The notes under the pieces: model-generated
Databases searched by the model: none
The model's input: the letters and a program-made list of their open reading frames with translations, nothing else
Told to the model about the DNA's origin: nothing
Position numbers and translations under genes: made by a program
In this document: positions 1 through 9,101 of the stretch, piece by piece
Layout of the letters: every line of letters starts with the position of its first letter
Numbering within the stretch: the first letter of the stretch is position 1
From: Cellulomonas sp. Y8
GTDB lineage: Bacteria; Actinomycetota; Actinomycetes; Actinomycetales; Cellulomonadaceae
Length of the DNA stretch: 64,000 bases
NCBI RefSeq assembly: GCF_008033115.1
Contig: NZ_CP041203.1
Location: forward strand, 992,001-1,056,000
Reading direction: 5' to 3'

Positions 1-9
1 TCTGCGTTG

Positions 10-83
10 TAGCGGGGGCAGGATTTGAACCTGCGACCTCTGGGTTATGAGCCCAGCGAGCTACCGAGCTGCTCCACCCCGCG
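10..83 (-). tRNA. initiator tRNA-fMet (CAT)
   Basis: The reverse strand folds into a complete cloverleaf: the anticodon loop is CTCATAA, giving anticodon CAT, and the T loop is TTCAAAT. Two features mark it as the initiator rather than elongator tRNA-Met. The anticodon stem ends in three consecutive G-C pairs (GGG/CCC). The first acceptor position is unpaired, with C1 facing U72, and an unpaired 1:72 is the formylation determinant. The discriminator is A73 and CCA is not encoded. Confidence 0.95.
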
Positions 84-95
84 TCGGTGATCACT

Positions 96-124
96 ACGTT
101 ACGCCAGGGTGACGGCCAGTCCAA
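96..124 (-). promoter_or_regulatory. promoter of the initiator tRNA
   Basis: On the reverse strand a -35 TTGGAC (119-124) and a -10 TAACGT (96-101) are separated by 17 nt. Transcription would start about 5-7 nt upstream of the mature tRNA 5' end. Both hexamers are close to the sigma-70-type consensus, which stands out in this GC-rich sequence. Confidence 0.6.
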
Positions 125-179
125 ATCCAGCCCCCGTGCCCTCGGTCACACCGGGCCCGCGGCGCGCGGCCCGCCGCGT

Positions 180-248
180 CGAGGTCGGCGGCTCCGGCCG
201 CCCGACCCCCGGCGCAACCGCCGACCTCGGGCGCAACCGCCGACCTCG
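180..248. repeat. GAGGTCG-type inverted repeat cluster 1
   Basis: Three copies of a unit of about 18 bp with the consensus CGAGGTCGGCGGTTGCGCC. One forward copy lies at 180-200 and two reverse copies at 211-230 and 231-248. The cluster sits between the tRNA and the 3' end of the UPF0182 gene, so it is downstream of that gene and could fold into a strong hairpin. The rest of 84-340 shows no gene apart from the tRNA promoter. Confidence 0.6.
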
Positions 249-340
249 TACGCGCGAGCGCGAGCTCGGCCCGGACGCGGCGGCGGGCCGGCTCCCCCGC
301 TGGGGAACCGGCCCGCCGCCGTCGTGCGTGCGCCCCGGGC

Positions 341-3300
341 TCAGCCGCCCGAGCCGCCCAGCTCCGCGTCGGCCGCCGCGGCGTCCTCCAGGGCGGCCTG
401 CAGCCGCGACTGCGCCTCGCCGTAGGCGGCGAAGTCGCCGTCCGCGAGCGCGGCCTGCCCGTCCTGGTACGCCTGGGTGGCCCGGTCGATCGCCTGCGTC
501 AGCCGGGTCTGGGCGTCGGCCGCGCCGGCGCCCGTGTCACCCGTCGGGGCCGGGGTCGGCGCGGGCGTGGCGGTGCCGTCGCCCGTCCCGGTGCCGTCCC
601 CGGTGTCCCCGCCCGTGTCGGGCGGCGTGATCTCGTTGCCGGCGTCGCCCGCGGACGTGCCGTCGTCACCGCCGAACACCTGGTCCAGCGCCTCGTCGAG
701 CGTGCTCGCGAAGCCGATCTGGTCACCGAACGACACCAGCACGCGCTGCAGCAGCGGGAACTGGGTACCGCTCGCCGCCTGGACGTACACGGGCTGCACG
801 TAGAGCAGGCCGCCGCCGACGGGGAGCGTGAGCAGGTTGCCGCGGATGACCTGGGAGTCGCCGCGGGCCAGGATGTTCAGCTCGTTCGACACGTCCGGGT
901 TGGACGAGAAGTTGTTGTTCATCTGGTTCGGGCCCGGGACCGTGGAGTCGCGTGGCAGCTCCAGCAGCCGGATCTTGCCGTAGCCCTCCGCGGGTTCGCC
1001 CTCGGTCGACCCGGCCTCCGCGTCCACCGCGATGTACCCGGTCAGCACGTCACGGGCGTTGCCGCCCGCGGGCACGTACGTGGACATCAGCGAGAACGTG
1101 GCCGCGTCCTGCGTCGGCATCTCGAGCGTCAGGTAGTACGGCGGCTGCGCGACGCTCTGCCCGGAGGCCGTCGGGTCGTTCGGGGTGCGCCACGCGTCGT
1201 TGCCCGAGAAGAACTGGCCCGGGTCGGTCACGTGGTAGGTGCCGAGCAGGGTGCGCTGCACCTTGAACAGGTCCTCGGGGTACCGGATGTGGCTCATGAG
1301 CTCGGAGCTGATCTCGGACACCGGCTCCAGCGAGGTGTCGAAGACGTTGCTCCAGGCCTGCAGGACCGGGTCGGAGGAGTCCCAGGCGTACAGCGTGACG
1401 CTGCCGTCGTAGGCGTCGACCGTGGCCTTCACCGAGTTGCGGATGTAGTTGACCTTCTCGGGCTGCAGGGCCGCGATGGTGGTCGACGTCTCGGTGAGCG
1501 AGTCGACGGTGGCGTCCTCGAGGGACTGCGCCGCGGCGTACGGGTACTGGTTCGACGTCGTGTAGCCGTCGACGATCCACTTGACCCGGCCGTCGACGAC
1601 CGCGGGGTACACCCGGCCGTCGAGCGTGAGGTACGGCGCGACCTTCTGGACGCGGTCGACCGGGTCGCGGTCGTAGAGGATCTGCGACTCGGCCGTCACG
1701 CGGTCGGAGAACAGGATCTGCTCGGAGCCGAACTTGATCGAGTAGAGCAGCTTGCTCCAGAACGTCCCGATCTCCGGGCCCGCCGAGATCTCGTCGGTCG
1801 GGAACGAGGTGTTCACCGCGCCGCCCGACTCGTCGTCCGGGTAGTCGAGCTCCCACTCGGAGCCCTCGGGCGCGCCGACGATCGAGTAGCTCGGCGAGCT
1901 CTGGCCGAAGTAGATCCGCGGCTCGTACTCGCCCATCTCGCCGGACGACGGGATGCCGCCCTCCCAGAACTCGGGCGCGCCGCTCGACGTGGTGGTGTTG
2001 CCGTACGCGGCGACGACGCCGAACCCGTGGGTGTACACGGTGGCGTCGTTCGTCCAGTTCCGGCGCTGGGCGTCCAGGCCGTCCAGGTCGAGCTCGCGGA
2101 CCGCGATCACCGTGTCGCGGCTCTCGTCGGCCACGTCGTACCGGTCGACGGACAGGGTGTCGGGGAACGAGTAGAACCCGCGGATCTGCTCGAGCTGCCG
2201 GAACGAGTCCGACACGACCTGCGGGTCGAGCAGGCGGATGGAGGCGGTGGTCTCCGCGTCCTCGCGCAACGCGCCCGGCTCGGCGGTGACGCTGGCGTTG
2301 TAGTCGCTGGTCTCCACGTCCTCCAGGCCGTACGCCGCGAGCGTGGCGTCGATGTTCCGCTGGATGAACTCCGACTCCGCGTCCTGCTGGTTCGGGTTCA
2401 CCTGGAACCGCTGGACGACCGCCGGGTAGATCCCGCCGATGGCGACCGCGCTCACGATCATGAGGCCGACGCCGATGGCCGGCAGCCGCCAGGTGCCGCG
2501 CACCGCGGTGACGACGAACATGACGGCGACGAGCAGCGCGACGCCCGCCAGGATGCTCTTGGAGGGGATGACCGCGTTGACGTCGGTGTACGAGGCGCCG
2601 GCGAACCGGTCGCCCTCCTGCGTCAGGATCGAGTAGCGGTCGAGGAAGTAGTTGGCCGCGATCAGCACCATGAGGACGGCGGCGATCACGGAGAGGTGCA
2701 CCCGGGCGGCGCGCGTCATGCGCGGGGTGCTCGAGGACCCGCCGACCCGGAACCCGCCGTACAGGTAGTGCGTGGCGACGGCGGCGATGCCGGCCAGCAC
2801 CGTGACGGCCATGAGGAAGCTGACGATGAACCGCATGCCCGGCAGCTGGAACATGTAGAACGACAGGTCGAGGCCCCACTGCGGGTCCTCGCGACCGACC
2901 TCGGTGCTGTTCATCCAGAGCTGGATCGAGCTCCACTGCTGGGAGGCGGCGATGCCGGCGAACAGGCCGAGCACCGCGGGACCGGCGACGAGCACGACGC
3001 GGCGCAGCGGCTCGACGGCCTCGCGGTACGCGTCGAGGCTGGCCTGCTCCTGGTTGGACGGCGCGTAGACCGGCCGGGTGCGGTAGCCGATCGCCAGGCT
3101 GGAGAACACGGCCCCGCCCATGACGAGCAGGCCGGCGAGGAACAGCGCCCCGCGGGTGAGCCACTGGGTCCAGAGCACCTGGGAGAAGCCCAGCTGGTCG
3201 AACCACAGGACCTCGGTCCAGAACTGGGCGAGCAGCAGCACGGCCACCACGACCAGGGCGAGCACCACGACGGTGATCGCGAGCGGGCTGGGCCGACGAC

Positions 3301-3376
3301 GGCCGGCGGCGCCTCTCGGGGGCCGGGGCGGTCGTGGCCCCCGGGGCTGGCGGGCGGACGGGTTGGCGAAGGTCAC
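341..3376 (-). CDS. UPF0182 family membrane protein
   Basis: The 1011-residue product matches the large UPF0182 family of actinobacterial membrane proteins, including mycobacterial Rv3193c, in length and layout. A Pro/Arg-rich cytoplasmic N-terminus is followed by about seven hydrophobic helices in the first third, then a long extracytoplasmic domain. The tail is a low-complexity Asp/Gly/Thr/Pro linker ending in an Ala/Gln-rich helix. Translation starts at GTG (MTFANPS). It is transcribed away from the PPA1309 gene. The molecular function of the family is not known to me, and I infer only an envelope role. Confidence 0.93.
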   Translation of the reverse strand: MTFANPSARQPRGPRPPRPPRGAAGRRRPSPLAITVVVLALVVVAVLLLAQFWTEVLWFDQLGFSQVLWTQWLTRGALFLAGLLVMGGAVFSSLAIGYRTRPVYAPSNQEQASLDAYREAVEPLRRVVLVAGPAVLGLFAGIAASQQWSSIQLWMNSTEVGREDPQWGLDLSFYMFQLPGMRFIVSFLMAVTVLAGIAAVATHYLYGGFRVGGSSSTPRMTRAARVHLSVIAAVLMVLIAANYFLDRYSILTQEGDRFAGASYTDVNAVIPSKSILAGVALLVAVMFVVTAVRGTWRLPAIGVGLMIVSAVAIGGIYPAVVQRFQVNPNQQDAESEFIQRNIDATLAAYGLEDVETSDYNASVTAEPGALREDAETTASIRLLDPQVVSDSFRQLEQIRGFYSFPDTLSVDRYDVADESRDTVIAVRELDLDGLDAQRRNWTNDATVYTHGFGVVAAYGNTTTSSGAPEFWEGGIPSSGEMGEYEPRIYFGQSSPSYSIVGAPEGSEWELDYPDDESGGAVNTSFPTDEISAGPEIGTFWSKLLYSIKFGSEQILFSDRVTAESQILYDRDPVDRVQKVAPYLTLDGRVYPAVVDGRVKWIVDGYTTSNQYPYAAAQSLEDATVDSLTETSTTIAALQPEKVNYIRNSVKATVDAYDGSVTLYAWDSSDPVLQAWSNVFDTSLEPVSEISSELMSHIRYPEDLFKVQRTLLGTYHVTDPGQFFSGNDAWRTPNDPTASGQSVAQPPYYLTLEMPTQDAATFSLMSTYVPAGGNARDVLTGYIAVDAEAGSTEGEPAEGYGKIRLLELPRDSTVPGPNQMNNNFSSNPDVSNELNILARGDSQVIRGNLLTLPVGGGLLYVQPVYVQAASGTQFPLLQRVLVSFGDQIGFASTLDEALDQVFGGDDGTSAGDAGNEITPPDTGGDTGDGTGTGDGTATPAPTPAPTGDTGAGAADAQTRLTQAIDRATQAYQDGQAALADGDFAAYGEAQSRLQAALEDAAAADAELGGSGG

Positions 3377-3545
3377 GGCCTTGAGGTCCTCGTCGTCGGG
3401 TACGGGTCACGCGTGCACGCACCTTCCAGCACGCGCACGATCAGCACAACGCGCCAGGTGGGCCCCAGGTTCCCACAGCCCGCGCCCCACGCACCCGTGC
3501 CGGGTGCCGACCGCGCCGCGGCGCGCGGGTGGGAGGATGGCGCCC

Positions 3546-4109
3546 GTGACGCAGACCCCGGACACCCCCGCCAGCACCCCCGCCCAGCGCGCCCTCGCGG
3601 CCGCGGTCGTCGAGATCGAGCGGCACGTCGCCACGGGCGGCTGGGACGGCCCCGTGCGGGTGTTCGCCCTGGTCCGGACGCAGGCCGCCCTCGACGCCGA
3701 GCCCGCGCTCGCCTCGCAGCTGCCGCCCGACGTGCTGGCCGCCGCGGCCGCCGACCCCGACCACCTCACCTCGGTGGAGCAGGAGGGGCTGCCCGCGAGC
3801 GACGACCTGGAGGGCCTGCTCGGCGCCATCGCCTGGCCCGAGGGCGTCGACGGCGCCGCGCTCACGGTCGAGCGGGTCGTGCTGCCGCCGGAGGCCGAGG
3901 AGGGCCTGCCCGAGGACCCCGACGCCGCGCTGGCGGCGCTGCTCGCGCACCCGCAGCGGCAGGACGTGCGGCTCGCCGTCGGCGTGCTGCGCGGCGGGCC
4001 GTCGTGGTGCGCCGTGCGGCAGCGGGCCGAGGACCGGGACGACGCCGTGGGCCAGGGCGAGGACGTCGTGCCCGGGCTGGTCGAGGGGCTGCGGGCGACG
4101 TTCGCCTGA
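3546..4109 (+). CDS. PPA1309 family protein
   Basis: A cytosolic acidic protein of 187 residues. It resembles the small actinobacterial PPA1309 family, which commonly sits between UPF0182 and the PDZ protease genes, as here. Visible features are an N-terminal helical segment (ALAAAVVEIERHV) and a C-terminal block with GPSWCAVRQR. GTG 3546 is chosen over ATG 3537 because the GGGAGG at 3531-3536 lies 9 nt before the GTG but abuts the ATG. It converges with the PDZ protease gene, leaving 13 nt. Function unknown. Confidence 0.8.
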   Translation: MTQTPDTPASTPAQRALAAAVVEIERHVATGGWDGPVRVFALVRTQAALDAEPALASQLPPDVLAAAAADPDHLTSVEQEGLPASDDLEGLLGAIAWPEGVDGAALTVERVVLPPEAEEGLPEDPDAALAALLAHPQRQDVRLAVGVLRGGPSWCAVRQRAEDRDDAVGQGEDVVPGLVEGLRATFA

Positions 4110-4122
4110 GTCCCCCCGGGGC

Positions 4123-5346
4123 TCAGCTCGCGTCCGCCGCCGTGCAGGTCGGCAGGTCGCCGGCCTCCCCCGCGCCGATCGCCTCGACGGCCTCGCGCGC
4201 CTCGTGCAGCGTCGCGATCCTGACCACCGTCAGCCCGTCTGGGACGTGCCCGACGACCTCGTCGCAGTTGTCCGCCGGCGCGAGGAACCACTCGGCGCCG
4301 TCCCGGAGCGAGCCGGCCATCTTCTGCCGGATACCGCCGATCGGACCGACGGCGCCGTTGAGGTCCATGGTCCCGGTGCCGGCGATGACCTGGCCGTTCG
4401 CCTCGTCCTCGGGCGTGAGCTTGTCGATGATCCCGAGCGCGAACATGGTGCCCGCGCTGGAGCCGCCGATCTGGTCGATCCGGATGGACACGTCCACCGG
4501 CGGGTCGAACGTCGGGTCGATGTACACGCCGAGCTGGCTGCCGGAGCCGTCCTCGCGGGCACCCGTGACGACGTCGAGGTCGACCTCCGAGCCGGCGCGC
4601 TGCACGCCGAGCGTGACCGTGGTCCCGGGGGTGGTCTCGTCCAGGAGGTCGATGAGCTGGCCGTAGGAGGTGAGGGCCGTCCCGTCGTAGGACAGGAGCA
4701 CGTCGCCCTCCTCGACCACGCCCTCCGCGCCCGAGCCCTCGACCGCGTCGTGCACGGTGAGCGTGACCGGGACGGTGTAGCCCAGCTCCTCGAGCGCGGC
4801 GACGGTCGCGTTCTCCTGCGAGGACACCATCTGCGCCTCGTTCTGCTGGTCGAGCTGCTCCTGCGTCGCGTCCTGCGGGAACACCGACTCGACCGGCAGC
4901 ACCCGCCGCGACGGGCTCAGCCAGCCCTGCAGCACGCCGAGCACGCTGGACGGGTAGCCCGGGCCCCCGGTGGTGGAGACGGTGGTGAGCCGCAGCTGCC
5001 CGGTCGAGTCGTAGGTCTCGGCGCCGTCGACCGTGATGAGCGCCTGGCCGTCGTGCTCGCCGAGGGTGTCCAGCGTCGGCCCCGGCGAGTTCACCGCGTA
5101 CGGCACCGGCATCAGCAGCAGCACCACGAGCAGCACCGCCGTGAGCAGGACGCCGCCGGACAGCAGCGCGGCGCGCCGGGTCACCGGCGGGGCGGGCTCC
5201 CGGAGGTCCTCGGACGCGCCCTCCGGGGCGTCGCCGAGGGGCGGGCGGCCGGCCCCGCCGTCGAGCGGGTCGGTCCGGTCCGCGGCCGACGCGTCGGGGT
5301 CCGAGGGGCTTCCGGGCTGGGCGTGCACCGGACGATCATGCCGCAC
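4123..5346 (-). CDS. PDZ domain, Lon-like (S16) membrane serine protease
   Basis: A 407-residue membrane-anchored protease of the YlbL type (mycobacterial Rv3194c-like). A Pro/Asp-rich cytoplasmic N-terminus is followed by one transmembrane helix at about residues 60-80. A PDZ domain occupies about 195-260 (GVVEEGDVLLSYDGTAL), and a Lon-type proteolytic domain the C-terminal third. The Ser-Lys dyad is visible as Ser297 in GGSSAGT and Lys342 in GGIRQKM. The active site should face outward. The GTG start lacks a strong ribosome site, so the exact N-terminus is uncertain. Confidence 0.92.
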   Translation of the reverse strand: MRHDRPVHAQPGSPSDPDASAADRTDPLDGGAGRPPLGDAPEGASEDLREPAPPVTRRAALLSGGVLLTAVLLVVLLLMPVPYAVNSPGPTLDTLGEHDGQALITVDGAETYDSTGQLRLTTVSTTGGPGYPSSVLGVLQGWLSPSRRVLPVESVFPQDATQEQLDQQNEAQMVSSQENATVAALEELGYTVPVTLTVHDAVEGSGAEGVVEEGDVLLSYDGTALTSYGQLIDLLDETTPGTTVTLGVQRAGSEVDLDVVTGAREDGSGSQLGVYIDPTFDPPVDVSIRIDQIGGSSAGTMFALGIIDKLTPEDEANGQVIAGTGTMDLNGAVGPIGGIRQKMAGSLRDGAEWFLAPADNCDEVVGHVPDGLTVVRIATLHEAREAVEAIGAGEAGDLPTCTAADAS

Positions 5347-5454
5347 GGACCCGTGAGGGTCGCGTGCGCCCTCAGCGAACCGGAGGTGACGACCGGGTCC
5401 CGGTGCGCGGGGGTGTGGTTACGGTGGCACCACGACGAGCCCGGGAGCACCGAG

Positions 5455-6897
5455 ATGACCGACGACCCCACCGCGCGCCAGCCCGGCGAGCCCTCCGACG
5501 GCGCCGCCTGGGAGCAGATGCTGCGCCAGATGTTCGGCCCGGGCGCGGACGAGGCGCTGCGCCAGATGCGCGAGCAGGGCCTCGACCCCGCGGAGATGGC
5601 CCGCGCGTCCGGCCTGCCCGACGACCCGATGCTGATGAACCAGGTGATCGCCCAGGTCCAGCGGATGCTGTCGTCCAGCGGCGACGGCCCCGTGAACTGG
5701 GACGTCGCCCACGACATGGCCCGGCAGCAGGCGGTCAGCGGCGGCGACCCGACCCTCAGCCCGGCCGAGCAGCGGCAGGCGACCGAGGCGCTCGGCGTCG
5801 CGGAGCTGTGGCTGGACGCGGCCACCGACCTCCCGCCCGCCGGCGGGCACGTCCGCGCCCTGTCCCGGTCCGAGTGGGTCGAGCAGACCCTGCCGACCTG
5901 GCGCACGCTGACCGAGCCGGTGGCGACGTCGATGTCGACGGCCCTGGCCGCGACCCTCGCCGACCAGCTGCCCGAGGGCATGGACCTCCCGGCGGGGTTC
6001 GGCGCCGGCGGCCTCGACCCCGCCGCGATGATGCGCCAGCTCGGCGCGCTCGTGTTCGGCATGCAGGTCGGCCAGGCGGCCGGCTCGCTGTCCCGCGAGG
6101 TGTTCGGGCTCACCGACGCGGGCCTGCCGCTGGTGGCCGAGCCCGCGACCGCGCTGGTGCCGGGCAACGTCGCCGCGTTCGCCGACGGCCTGGAGATCCC
6201 GCTCGAGGAGGTGCGGCTGTTCCTCGCGCTCCGCGAGGCGGCGCACGCCCGGTTGTTCACCCACGTCACCTGGCTGCGCGGCCATCTGCTCGCGGCCGTC
6301 GACGCCTACGCCCGCGGCATCACCATCGACGTCGAGAGCCTCGAGGAGTCGGTGCGGGCCATCGACCCGACGGACCCGGCAGCCCTCCAGGGCGCGCTGT
6401 CGTCCGGGGTGTTCGCCCCGCAGACCACGCCCGAGCAGCAGGCCGTGCTCGCCCGGCTGGAGACCGCGCTCGCGCTGGTCGAGGGCTGGGTGGACGAGGT
6501 CGTCGCCACGGCGGCGCTCCCGCACCTGCCGCACGCCGTCGCCCTGCGCGAGATGATCCGCCGGCGCCGGGCCGCCGGCGGGCCCGCCGAGCAGACGTTC
6601 GCGACCCTGGTCGGCCTGGAGCTGCGGCCCCGCCGGTCACGGGACGCCGCCGCGCTGTGGGCGCGCATCGCCCGCGAGCAGGGGCCGGAGGCGCGCGACG
6701 CCGTGTGGGACCACCCCGACCTGCTGCCGACCGCCGAGGACCTCGACGACCCCGCCGGGTACGCCGGGCGGCGCGCCGCGGCCGAGGGCGAGCACGCGGA
6801 CCTGGACCGGGCGCTGGCGGAGATCCTCGGCGAGGGCCCGGCCGACGGCGGGGCCGCCGAGGGCGGTGCGCCGGGCGGCGACGAGCCCACCCGCTGA
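5455..6897 (+). CDS. Zincin_2 family zinc-dependent metalloprotease
   Basis: A 480-residue protein of the DUF2342/Zincin_2 family (mycobacterial Rv3195-like). The family signature is REAAHARLF at about residues 260-268, followed by a second His-containing stretch (VTWLRGH), the presumed zinc site. The N-terminus has tandem amphipathic helices (EQMLRQMFGPGADEAL). The ATG start follows GGGAG at 5442-5446, and a TACGGT -10 lies at 5419-5424. The gene converges on the YgjP-like protease. The protease assignment comes from family resemblance, and the substrate is unknown. Confidence 0.9.
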   Translation: MTDDPTARQPGEPSDGAAWEQMLRQMFGPGADEALRQMREQGLDPAEMARASGLPDDPMLMNQVIAQVQRMLSSSGDGPVNWDVAHDMARQQAVSGGDPTLSPAEQRQATEALGVAELWLDAATDLPPAGGHVRALSRSEWVEQTLPTWRTLTEPVATSMSTALAATLADQLPEGMDLPAGFGAGGLDPAAMMRQLGALVFGMQVGQAAGSLSREVFGLTDAGLPLVAEPATALVPGNVAAFADGLEIPLEEVRLFLALREAAHARLFTHVTWLRGHLLAAVDAYARGITIDVESLEESVRAIDPTDPAALQGALSSGVFAPQTTPEQQAVLARLETALALVEGWVDEVVATAALPHLPHAVALREMIRRRRAAGGPAEQTFATLVGLELRPRRSRDAAALWARIAREQGPEARDAVWDHPDLLPTAEDLDDPAGYAGRRAAAEGEHADLDRALAEILGEGPADGGAAEGGAPGGDEPTR

Positions 6898-6919
6898 GCC
6901 CGTGCGGGCCCCGGGGCGG

Positions 6920-7645
6920 TCAGTCCGCCTCGGGGTCGGCCACGTCCTCCTCCGCGGAGGGTGCCTCCCCGGAGTCGTCGCCCTCCCCGGGCGCGCGCTC
7001 CGCGAACGAGTAGCCCTCGAGGAACCCCCGCGCGCGCTCGGTGCGCGGGTACGCCTCGAGCTCGGCCCAGAACTCCGGGCCGTGGCCGGCGTGCAGCAGG
7101 TGCGTGAGCTCGTGCAGCAGCACGTAGTCCGTGACCCACTGCGGCATCCCGCGCAGCCGGTCGGACAGCCGGATGCTGCCCTCCCCGACGCTGCACGAGC
7201 CCCAGCGCCGCCCCTGGTTGCCGGACCACCGGACGCTGGACGGCACGGCCCGGCCACCCAGGTAGCGCTGGCTCAGCTCGGCCGCGCGGCGCACCAGCTG
7301 GTCGTCGGACGGGCGGCGCCGCTGCTCCTGGGTGGCGAGCCGGTCGAGCATCCGGCGCACCCACTCGCGCTCCTGCGCCCGGGTGAACCGCGCGGGGATG
7401 GCGACGATGGTCCGGCCGCCCTCCCGGTACGCGGTCACGGTGCGGGACCGGCGGCGGGAGCGGCGCACCTCGACGGGTCCGAGCCGCGGGTCGCCGTCGG
7501 CCGGGCCGCCCGGGGCCGTGCCGTCGGACGGCGCGCCCACCGCGCGGGCGGCGGCGGGTCGGGCGGCCGAGGCCGCGGGCGCGGCCGAGCGCACCGGGTC
7601 GACCGGCGTCCGGGGGTGCTCCCGCGACGGCTGCACGTCCAGCAC
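6920..7645 (-). CDS. YgjP-like (M48-type) metallopeptidase
   Basis: The 241-residue protein carries a canonical HExxH zinc site in LLHELTHLLHAGHGPEFW, with the third ligand in HGPEFW. This is the pattern of YgjP/WTM domain peptidases (PF01863). Upstream blocks RRWGSC and IRLSDRL are also typical of the family. The N-terminal 60 residues are Ala/Pro-rich and the C-terminal 25 are acidic. Start is GTG 7645 (MLDVQPS). It lies divergent from the DUF5679 gene. Third in a run of protease genes, but on a different strand from its neighbour, so a shared pathway is only inferred. Confidence 0.9.
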   Translation of the reverse strand: MLDVQPSREHPRTPVDPVRSAAPAASAARPAAARAVGAPSDGTAPGGPADGDPRLGPVEVRRSRRRSRTVTAYREGGRTIVAIPARFTRAQEREWVRRMLDRLATQEQRRRPSDDQLVRRAAELSQRYLGGRAVPSSVRWSGNQGRRWGSCSVGEGSIRLSDRLRGMPQWVTDYVLLHELTHLLHAGHGPEFWAELEAYPRTERARGFLEGYSFAERAPGEGDDSGEAPSAEEDVADPEAD

Positions 7646-7782
7646 CGTAGCGGTTCGGGGCCCTGATCTGGGGCAACTGCCGCACGACGGGCGGGTGGAA
7701 CCCTCCCGCGACCGCCGCACGGCGTGGATACTGGCCCGGGCGCCGGGACGCGGCGCCGCCGAACCGATGCGAGGAGACAGAC

Positions 7783-7941
7783 ATGGCCGAGACCTACGCC
7801 GGCGAGTTCTACTGCGTGAAGTGCAAGGAGAAGCGCCAGGCCGAGGGTGAGGTCGTCGTCTCCGAGTCGGGTCGCCGCATGGCCAAGGCCACCTGCCCGG
7901 TGTGCAGCACCAAGCTGAACCGGATCCTCGGCAAGGCCTGA
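7783..7941 (+). CDS. DUF5679 zinc-ribbon small protein
   Basis: A 52-residue protein with two CxxC knuckles, CVKC and CPVC, spaced as in a zinc ribbon, and the typical DUF5679 ending CSTKLNRILGK. The start ATG follows GAGGAGA (7771-7777) at 5 nt. Small size and strong codon bias suggest a well-expressed housekeeping protein; its function is unknown. The upstream region 7646-7782 holds the divergent promoters, with GATACT near 7728 as a possible -10. Confidence 0.88.
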   Translation: MAETYAGEFYCVKCKEKRQAEGEVVVSESGRRMAKATCPVCSTKLNRILGKA

Positions 7942-8026
7942 GCAGGACCCGACCTGTGGACGACGGCGTCCGCCCCCTCCCGGGGTGCCACGGTGGTGGT
8001 TCTCGACGGGACGGGGGTGGGGCGCC

Positions 8027-9025
8027 GTGCAGCTCCGGCAGGGACTCCGCGTGCTGCGGCGCGCGACCGACGAGGTCCAGGTGGGCCTCGACCCGCGGTG
8101 GGCGGTGCGCATCGCGGGGTTGACCCCCGAGCAGGCCGAGCGCCTGCTCCGCGCGGGCGACCGCCGCGTCGACGACGCGCTGCCCGCGCCGGCGCTCGAC
8201 GCGCTGGGTGCCGCGGGACTGCTCCGCCCGAGCGCGTCGCGCGCGCGACGGGTCCGGCCCGACCTGCGGCCCGAGGCCCTCGCCCACGGCCTCGCGCGCG
8301 CCGACGGCGACGGCGTCGACTCCGTGCGCCGGCGCGCGGCCTCGACGGTGGCGGTCGCCGGCCTCGGCCGGGCCGGGGCGGCGGTCGCGACCACGCTCGC
8401 CCTCGCGGGCGTCGGCACGCTGCTGCTCGACGACCCGCGGCCGACCGGTCCCGCGGACCTGGTGCCGGGGGGCGACGGACCCGACCGGGCCGCTGCGCTC
8501 GCCTGCGCCCTGCGCGCGCTGGCGCCGCGGACCCGCGTGCGGACGGGGCGGGGCCCCGCCGCGCTGCTGGCGGACCCGCCCGACGTGGTCGTGACCGTGG
8601 CGGCCGACGCGCCCGACCCGGCGACGGCGCTCGCGCTGCTCGGTGCCGACGTGCCCCACCTGCCCGTGGTGACCCGGGAGGCCGATGCGCTGGTGGGACC
8701 GTTCGTCCGCCCGGCTCCGCCCGGCGGGGCGCCGCCGCCTTGCGTGCGCTGCCTGGACCTGCACCGGGCGGAAGCAGACCCGGCGTGGCCGACCGTCCTC
8801 GCGCAGCTGGTCGCCCCCGCGCCGGCCGACGGCGTGGCCGAGCCCCCGGCGGCCCTGTCCGCGGTGGTCGGCGGGCTCGCCGCGGCGGAGGTGCTCGCGC
8901 ACCTGGACGGCGGCGTGCCCCGGACCGCGGGGGCGCAGTACGAGGTCCCGGTGCCGTCCATGGCGCCGCGGCTGCGCCGCTGGGCCGCGCACCCCGGGTG
9001 CGGGTGCGCGGCCCTGGCCGGCTGA
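8027..9025 (+). CDS. ThiF-like / TOMM leader-peptide-binding-like protein
   Basis: The 332-residue product has an N-terminal domain of about 90 residues followed by a Rossmann-type fold with the nucleotide loop GLGRAGAAV (about residues 112-120), as in ThiF/MoeB adenylyltransferases. The central motif CVRCLDLHR and the terminal CGC give paired cysteines seen in actinobacterial proteins annotated as TOMM precursor leader-peptide-binding or cyclodehydratase-like. No precursor peptide, YcaO or dehydrogenase gene is nearby, so a role in peptide modification is doubtful. The adenylation aspartate region (LLLDDPRP) looks modified. GTG 8027 is chosen for its preceding G-rich ribosome site; an upstream in-frame start at 7985 is possible. 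Confidence 0.72.
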   Translation: MQLRQGLRVLRRATDEVQVGLDPRWAVRIAGLTPEQAERLLRAGDRRVDDALPAPALDALGAAGLLRPSASRARRVRPDLRPEALAHGLARADGDGVDSVRRRAASTVAVAGLGRAGAAVATTLALAGVGTLLLDDPRPTGPADLVPGGDGPDRAAALACALRALAPRTRVRTGRGPAALLADPPDVVVTVAADAPDPATALALLGADVPHLPVVTREADALVGPFVRPAPPGGAPPPCVRCLDLHRAEADPAWPTVLAQLVAPAPADGVAEPPAALSAVVGGLAAAEVLAHLDGGVPRTAGAQYEVPVPSMAPRLRRWAAHPGCGCAALAG

Positions 9026-9055
9026 CGGCCGCGGGGTGCGCGGGACGCGCCGCGT

Positions 9056-9090
9056 GCCCGGCACCCGGTCGCTCGGACCGGGTGCCGGGC
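9056..9090. terminator. bidirectional hairpin terminator
   Basis: A perfect 14-bp stem (GCCCGGCACCCGGT pairing with its complement) and a 7-nt loop lie between the convergent ThiF-like and whiB7 genes. No T-run follows, as is usual in this genome. Confidence 0.75.
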
Positions 9091-9101
9091 CCGCGGGGCG
9101 G

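Noticed and set aside
1232..4666. Very long open frame on the forward strand across the UPF0182 and PDZ genes
   Set aside because: It is antisense to two clear protein families and reads as Arg/Gly/Asp/His-rich composition with no domain. High GC removes stop codons from shadow frames.
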